A DNA stretch of 64,000 nt from Devosia sp. RR2S18. Lineage in GTDB: Bacteria; Pseudomonadota; Alphaproteobacteria; Rhizobiales; Devosiaceae. The notes under the pieces were generated by a model. That model saw only the letters and a program-made list of their open reading frames with translations, ran no database searches and had not been told where the DNA came from. A program made the position numbers and the translations under genes. Below are positions 59,488 to 64,000 of the stretch, in pieces. The stretch is taken from assembly GCF_030177755.1 (NCBI RefSeq), contig NZ_CP126539.1, positions 1,946,001-2,010,000 on the forward strand, read 5' to 3'. The number at the start of each line of letters is the position of its first letter. The first letter of the stretch is position 1.

Positions 59488-60098
59488 GCCGCCACGACAT
59501 CCCGCGCCGCAACGGGCGCATTCTCTTCACCGCCGATACCCATTTCGGCCACCGCAGCGTCCTGACTTTCGCCGGCCAGGAGCGGCCCTTCAGCACGATC
59601 GAGGAGCACGACGAAGCCCTGATCGAGTGCTGGAACGCGACTGTGCAGCCGAACGATCAGATCTGGCACCTCGGCGATTTCGCCCACCGCTGCCCCCCCC
59701 AGCGCATGCAGCAGATATTCAAGCGGCTCAACGGGCAGAAGTGCATCGTGCTCGGCAATCACGACACCAGGGAAACCATGAAGCTGGGCTGGGACTGGGT
59801 CGGCGACTTCGCCATGCTTTCCGTCGACGGCCTGCAGATCGTCATGTCTCACTACGGCATGCGGACATGGCCGGGTCAGCGCTATGGATCGATCATGCTC
59901 TACGGCCACTCCCATGGCCGGCTGCCCGGTGCGCGGAACACGCTGGATGTGGGCGTCGATAGCTGGGGATACACACCCGTAATCCTGCCTCAGATCAGGG
60001 AGCGGATGGACACCCTGCCGATGGTGAACTTTTCCAGGGGTGAGCCCGTGGATGCGCTCGACGACATTGAGGAGGAGCCGGAAGAAACGCTCGGCTGA
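59484..60098 (+). CDS. Metallophosphoesterase (calcineurin-like)
   Basis: A 204-residue metallophosphoesterase. It shows ILFTADTHFGHRSVLTFAG (first metal pair), IWHLGDFAH, CIVLGNHDTRE, VMSHYGMRTW and the final YGHSHGRLPG. All the di-metal ligands seem intact. Such small enzymes in mobile regions hydrolyse phosphodiesters or mononucleotides. It is translationally coupled to two small upstream genes and lies 52 bases before a helical unknown. The C-terminal tail is acidic. Confidence 0.9.
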   Translation: MSRHDIPRRNGRILFTADTHFGHRSVLTFAGQERPFSTIEEHDEALIECWNATVQPNDQIWHLGDFAHRCPPQRMQQIFKRLNGQKCIVLGNHDTRETMKLGWDWVGDFAMLSVDGLQIVMSHYGMRTWPGQRYGSIMLYGHSHGRLPGARNTLDVGVDSWGYTPVILPQIRERMDTLPMVNFSRGEPVDALDDIEEEPEETLG

Positions 60099-60150
60099 GT
60101 TCCAGGCGAGGTCAGCTATACTCTCCCATGAGTCTGATACTGGAGGGCAC

Positions 60151-60981
60151 ATGGGTGAGGCGAAGGCAAGGAAGGCGGCTGCCGAGCGGGCCCGCCTCCA
60201 GCGCAAGCTTCCGGTGAACCTGCACACGCTTCACGGCGGCGAGCTGAGTTACCGCGAGGAGTCGGTGAAGGTCATCGAGGAGGACCCGGAACTGATGGAT
60301 CATGTGGAGCTGATCGAAACCGTGATGGATTACATCCACTTCTTCGTGGGCCGACCCTCCAAGGATCTGGATCATGAAACGATCCAGTTGCTCACATGCC
60401 GCATGTGGAACGACATAGCGGCCAGCCTCGGTCAGGCGCTGCGGGGCTACTACCAGATATCGGCAATGGTGCAGCGCGACATCATGGAAGTCGTGTTCCT
60501 GATGAGCATGTTCATCCGTGAACCGGCGCGTATCAAGCAATGGCGGGAGTCAGACCACAAGACCCGGCAAACAGTTTTCGCGCCCCGGAAGGTCAGGGAG
60601 TTCCTAGACACCTATGACGGCTTCACCGAAGGCAAGCGGGGCAAGAACTATCGTATGTTCTGTGAGTACGCGGCCCATGCCACCTGGGAGGGTTTCCGCC
60701 TGATGGGCCCGGCCAATGGCAAACCTCAGCTGGGGCCTTTTTATGATCCGACCCTGATGAAGGCCGTTATCGTCGAGTTGGCCCAGCTTGCCGCACAGGC
60801 CGGTGCGAATGCGGGGCACTGGTACGATACCGGCAACGATCCCGAAGCAATGCTGACACAGCTCCGCCGGATGGAGGTCAGCATGCTTTGGCTGGAGCGG
60901 TACTTCGATCGCCCCGCGGACCGCCGAACGATAAACGAACTGAAGAAGGCGATTGCTCTGACTTCAGACCAGGCGGTTTGA
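60151..60981 (+). CDS. Helical hypothetical protein (HEPN-like?)
   Basis: A 276-residue mostly helical protein starting MGEAKARKAAAERARLQRK (SEC-C-like lead often seen in toxin or defence proteins). The core has MVQRDIMEVVFLMSMF, RKVREFLDTYDG and NYRMFCEYAAHATWEGF. The Arg and His in that last stretch recall a HEPN-type RNase motif (R-x4-6-H), though the spacing here is seven. ATG 60151 follows GGAGGGCAC. It follows the metallophosphoesterase in the same orientation. No named family; a defence role is only a guess. Confidence 0.65.
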   Translation: MGEAKARKAAAERARLQRKLPVNLHTLHGGELSYREESVKVIEEDPELMDHVELIETVMDYIHFFVGRPSKDLDHETIQLLTCRMWNDIAASLGQALRGYYQISAMVQRDIMEVVFLMSMFIREPARIKQWRESDHKTRQTVFAPRKVREFLDTYDGFTEGKRGKNYRMFCEYAAHATWEGFRLMGPANGKPQLGPFYDPTLMKAVIVELAQLAAQAGANAGHWYDTGNDPEAMLTQLRRMEVSMLWLERYFDRPADRRTINELKKAIALTSDQAV

Positions 60982-61065
60982 GGTCAGTTCGTTGCGCGGA
61001 ACTTAGTTCTGCATCTCCTTGAGCTTCAGCCGCAGCAGCCGTTCTCGATGAGCCGGTGGATGCTG

Positions 61066-61618
61066 TCAGTGATTGCGGCTCTTGCCGATCAGGTCGGGCG
61101 TGCGACCAATCTCACGTGTGGCCGCAGCCGTCTCCCGTACCAGCTCGGGCGCAATTTCCGACCACATCTCCCGAACATTGCTGAAGCCGCCGACCCATGA
61201 CGCGGTGTTGGTCTTGGGGTTGTAGTCGACGAAGTTCCGGAAGCCGGCGAGGATCGGGAATGCCGCGCCCTTGGTCAGCCGGTACTTGTTGGGCTTCTGA
61301 TGGCTGAACCGGAAGTCGAAGGCCTTCTTCCGGGCAGGGGCTTCCTCGACGATGCGCATGCGGCCGGCGCCGGACCCGATGTGCTCGTTGTAGACCTCGC
61401 GGAAGTCGTGCCGGATCCGGTCATAAGAGCTCGAGGGCCTCGACCAGCAGCGGCTCCAGTGCGGCATACTTACGCCGCGACGGGGTCGTGTCGTTCTTCT
61501 TGAAGTCATCGGCATAGCGCTCAGCGGCACCGACCATTTTCGTTGATCCCTTCAGAACGGAGATCAGATCGCGGACGTCATGCACCACTGACGACCGATT
61601 CTGTCTGCGGCAGCCCAC
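61066..61618 (-). pseudogene. Broken gene beside tRNA-Thr, unknown family
   Basis: Two frames make sense in succession: 61421-61618 (KMVGAAERYADDFKKNDTTP, then RRKYAALEPLLVEALE) and then 61066 to about 61434 (SYDRIRHDFREVYNEH, PNKYRLTKGAAFPILAGFRN, ETAAATREIGRTPDL). A single frameshift near 61430 separates them. No start is clear. I do not recognise the family. Its place at the 3' side of the tRNA suggests the worn edge of an integrated element. Confidence 0.5.
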
Positions 61619-61710
61619 TAGATTTTAAGTCGGCTGTCCCCATGCTGTCCCTGTCCCCGCGTGTGGATAACCGGGGCAGGGGAGAAGTACAGGATTTCTG
61701 AGAATATTGA

Positions 61711-61786
<76 letters not shown>

Positions 61787-62067
61787 GCGCTGCTGCCATT
61801 AGCATTGTGATGGGACGGGGGCAACGGGTTGGGGCTCCGGTTTGCGCTTCTAGGAGATGAATTTTTTTTGCGCGCCGTGCTGCCCTCGCGCATCAATCTC
61901 CGCGCGCGCAGTCTGTGTGAGCACTAGCTTGGCAGGTATGGCCGAGGTGTCGGATGAATATGCCTGAACCCCCTGTGGTGCAGGTGTTTGCGGCTTGTCA
62001 GCGCAGCGGTTTGAGCCGTACGAAAGCGGCACACGGACGCCATCTGTGCCGCCTGAAGGAGACACGA
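61787..62067 (+). other. Upstream region of cysD
   Basis: Divergent space between tRNA-Thr and cysD. It contains an AT-poor leader and a ribosome site GAAGGAGAC before the GTG at 62068. I looked for a SAM or other sulfur riboswitch and could not fold one convincingly. Confidence 0.35.
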
Positions 62068-62973
62068 GTGACCACTCGCCTCACCCATCTGGAAACCCTC
62101 GAGGCCGAGAGCATCGAGATCCTGCGCGAGGTTGCCGCCAGTTTCGAGCGGCCGGTGATGATGTATTCGATCGGCAAGGATTCCAGCGTCCTGCTGCATC
62201 TGGCGCGCAAGGCGTTCTACCCCAGCAAGATCCCGTTCCCGCTTCTGCATGTCGACACCACCTTCAAGTTCCGCGAGATGATCGCCTTTCGCGAGCGTAC
62301 AGCGGAGGACTATGGCTTCGATCTCATCCGCCATACTAATCAGGATGGCGTGCGCGATGGGATCAATCCGTTCGACCATGGCTCCTCCCGCTATACCGAC
62401 ATCATGAAGACCGCGGCCCTTAGGCAGGCGCTGAACGCCGGCAAGTATGATGCCGCCATCGGTGGTGCGCGGCGCGACGAGGAAAAGTCCCGGGCCAAGG
62501 AGCGGGTCTTCTCCCATCGCAATGCGTCGCACGCCTGGGATCCCAAGAACCAGCGGCCCGAGCTCTGGCGCGTGTTCAACACCCGCCTCAATCCGGGCGA
62601 GAGCATGCGCGTCTTCCCAATCAGCAACTGGACCGAGCTTGACGTCTGGACCTACATCTATTCGGAAAACATCCCCATCGTCCCGCTTTACTTCGCCAAG
62701 CCACGCCCGGTGGTGGAGCGCTCGGGCACGCTGATCATGGTGGATGATGAGCGCCTGCCACTCCGGTCGGGCGAGACGCCGCGCATGGAAACCGTGCGGT
62801 TCCGCACCCTCGGCTGCTACCCGCTGACCGGTGCCATCCGCTCGACGGCTTCTGACCTGCCCTCGATCATCATGGAAATGCAGGCCAGCCGCACCTCGGA
62901 ACGCGAGGGCCGCCTGATCGACAGCGACTCCGCTGGCTCGATGGAAAAGAAGAAGCAGGAAGGGTATTTCTGA
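62068..62973 (+). CDS. cysD: Sulfate adenylyltransferase subunit 2
   Basis: A 301-residue CysD protein. It begins [20 protein letters not shown] with the ATP-binding PP-loop [13 protein letters not shown], then [32 protein letters not shown], and the family-specific [12 protein letters not shown]. With CysN it makes adenosine phosphosulfate from ATP and sulfate. The GTG at 62068 gives the usual length and has GGAGA upstream; an ATG further 5' would add an unrelated tail. The stop overlaps the cysN start. Confidence 0.95.
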   Translation: MTTRLTHLETLEAESIEILREVAASFERPVMMYSIGKDSSVLLHLARKAFYPSKIPFPLLHVDTTFKFREMIAFRERTAEDYGFDLIRHTNQDGVRDGINPFDHGSSRYTDIMKTAALRQALNAGKYDAAIGGARRDEEKSRAKERVFSHRNASHAWDPKNQRPELWRVFNTRLNPGESMRVFPISNWTELDVWTYIYSENIPIVPLYFAKPRPVVERSGTLIMVDDERLPLRSGETPRMETVRFRTLGCYPLTGAIRSTASDLPSIIMEMQASRTSEREGRLIDSDSAGSMEKKKQEGYF

Positions 62974-64000
62974 TGAGCCTTTCCCTGGCTACACCCAACA
63001 CCGATCTCGATCTCTGGTTGGCCCAGCAGACCGAAAAGTCGCTGCTGCGATTCCTCACCTGCGGCAGCGTCGATGATGGCAAGTCCACCCTGATCGGGCG
63101 CCTGCTTTATGACAGCCAACTGGTGCTGGATGATCAACTGGCGAGCCTGCGCAATGAATCCCGCAACCGCATGGTGGGCGAAGAAGGCATCGACTTCTCG
63201 CTCCTGGTCGATGGGCTCACCGCCGAGCGCGAACAGGGCATCACCATCGATGTGGCCTATCGGTTCTTCTCGACCGACAAGCGCAAGTTCATCGTCGCCG
63301 ATACGCCCGGCCACGAGCAATATACGCGCAATATGGCGACCGGCGCCTCCAATGCCGATTTGGCGCTGGTGCTGATCGATGCGCGCAAGGGCGTGCTGAC
63401 GCAGACGCGACGCCACAGCTTCATTCTGTCGTTGATCGGGGTGAAGCACGTGGTCTTGGTGGTCAACAAGATCGACCTCGTCGACTACGACCAGGCGGGG
63501 TTCGACCGCATCGTGACCGAGTACCGTGCCTTTGCCGAGCCACTCGGCTTCAAGACCCTCCATGCAGTGCCGGTCTCGGCGCTGCGGGGTGACAACATTC
63601 TGGCCAAGAGCGCCAAGATGCCGTGGTTCAGCGACACCCCGCTGGTGCCTTATCTCGAAGCCATCGAGGTCACCGAGGACCAGGCAGAGCGGCCCTTCCG
63701 CTTCCCCGTGCAATGGGTGAACCGCCCCAATCTCGATTTCCGCGGCTTCTCCGGCACGGTAGCTTCGGGCAGTATCGCCACCGGGGATGAGGTGTTAATT
63801 GCCTCCTCGCGCAAGCCGGCCGTGATCAGCCGCATTGTCACCATGGATGGTGATATCGAGCGCGCCGGTGACGGACAGGCGGTGACGTTGGTTCTGGACC
63901 GTGAGGTCGATATTTCGCGTGGTGATCTACTGTCCCGGCCAGGCGAGACCCCAGAATATTCCAACCAGTTCCAGGCGCGTGTGATCTGGATGCACGAACA
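62973..64000 (+). CDS. cysN: Sulfate adenylyltransferase subunit 1, CysN/NodQ-type (partial)
   Basis: Only the first 342 codons are in the window. They show a translation-factor-type GTPase: FLTCGSVDDGKSTLIGRLL (G1), DTPGHEQYTRNM (G3) and VNKIDL (G4). The ATG overlaps the cysD stop (TGATG). CysN powers APS formation by GTP hydrolysis. In this order the protein often carries a C-terminal APS kinase (CysC) domain, as in NodQ; the window ends before that could be seen. Confidence 0.95.
   Translation, partial: MSLSLATPNTDLDLWLAQQTEKSLLRFLTCGSVDDGKSTLIGRLLYDSQLVLDDQLASLRNESRNRMVGEEGIDFSLLVDGLTAEREQGITIDVAYRFFSTDKRKFIVADTPGHEQYTRNMATGASNADLALVLIDARKGVLTQTRRHSFILSLIGVKHVVLVVNKIDLVDYDQAGFDRIVTEYRAFAEPLGFKTLHAVPVSALRGDNILAKSAKMPWFSDTPLVPYLEAIEVTEDQAERPFRFPVQWVNRPNLDFRGFSGTVASGSIATGDEVLIASSRKPAVISRIVTMDGDIERAGDGQAVTLVLDREVDISRGDLLSRPGETPEYSNQFQARVIWMHE

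Noticed and set aside
61066..61618. Toxin-antitoxin pair beside the tRNA
   Set aside because: The two frames read as successive parts of one protein separated by a frameshift, not as two separate small proteins with starts.
61787..62067. Sulfur-related riboswitch upstream of cysD
   Set aside because: No convincing SAM-type fold or conserved core could be drawn from the sequence.

Overview
The window looks like a chromosome segment of an alphaproteobacterium of the order Hyphomicrobiales (Rhizobiales). Evidence is the Ros/MucR zinc-finger regulator, HWE/HisKA_2 sensor kinases, many ABC importers, moderately high GC, and a tRNA-Thr(TGT) beside cysDN. A Devosia-like genus is possible, but that is only an impression.

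Region 1 (1-20.1 kb) is a sugar-acid and amino-sugar catabolic island. A FadR-type GntR regulator (NanR-like) faces a long plus-strand operon. The operon holds a dipeptide-type ABC importer, including a permease-ATPase fusion, then a NanA-like lyase, NanE epimerase, ROK kinase (NanK-like), SGNH esterase, NagB and NagA. This is a complete route from sialic acid through ManNAc, ManNAc-6-P, GlcNAc-6-P and GlcN-6-P to Fru-6-P. Behind the regulator lie an FAH-family enzyme and an LrgA/LrgB pair. A facing minus-strand operon encodes a ROK repressor, a sulfonate-type ABC importer, a sulfatase with no signal peptide, and its formylglycine-generating enzyme. It probably imports and desulfates a small sulfated compound in the cytoplasm.

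Region 2 (20.1-28.6 kb) is mobile and degraded: an IS110-type transposase, small hypothetical genes, short repeats, an SH3b/beta-gamma-crystallin secreted protein, an HU gene, and an IS3 element split by an IS256-type element. Both ends and both target duplications of that nest are readable.

Region 3 (28.6-38.6 kb) concerns the cell envelope: two L,D-transpeptidase-fold proteins, a LysM protein, a sensor kinase with a C-terminal frameshift, periplasmic proteins, a TauE/SafE exporter and a cardiolipin synthase.

Region 4 (38.7-58.8 kb) is rich in signalling genes and in duplications. A GrlR-like gene and a small secreted-protein gene occur twice, about 15 kb apart in the same orientation. Between the copies are an RsbQ-like hydrolase next to a PAS hybrid kinase, an HWE kinase with its response regulator, an ArsR/SRPBCC-glyoxalase pair, a 3'-5' exonuclease with a clamp-binding motif, MucR and a diguanylate cyclase. 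A second duplication (about 47 and 58 kb) is a mosaic whose second copy lacks the exonuclease section.

Region 5 (59-64 kb) has a coupled group of small genes with a metallophosphoesterase, an unknown helical protein and a broken gene up against tRNA-Thr. The core sulfate-activation genes cysD and cysN follow, and cysN runs off the window. No CRISPR array, rRNA or replication origin was seen.
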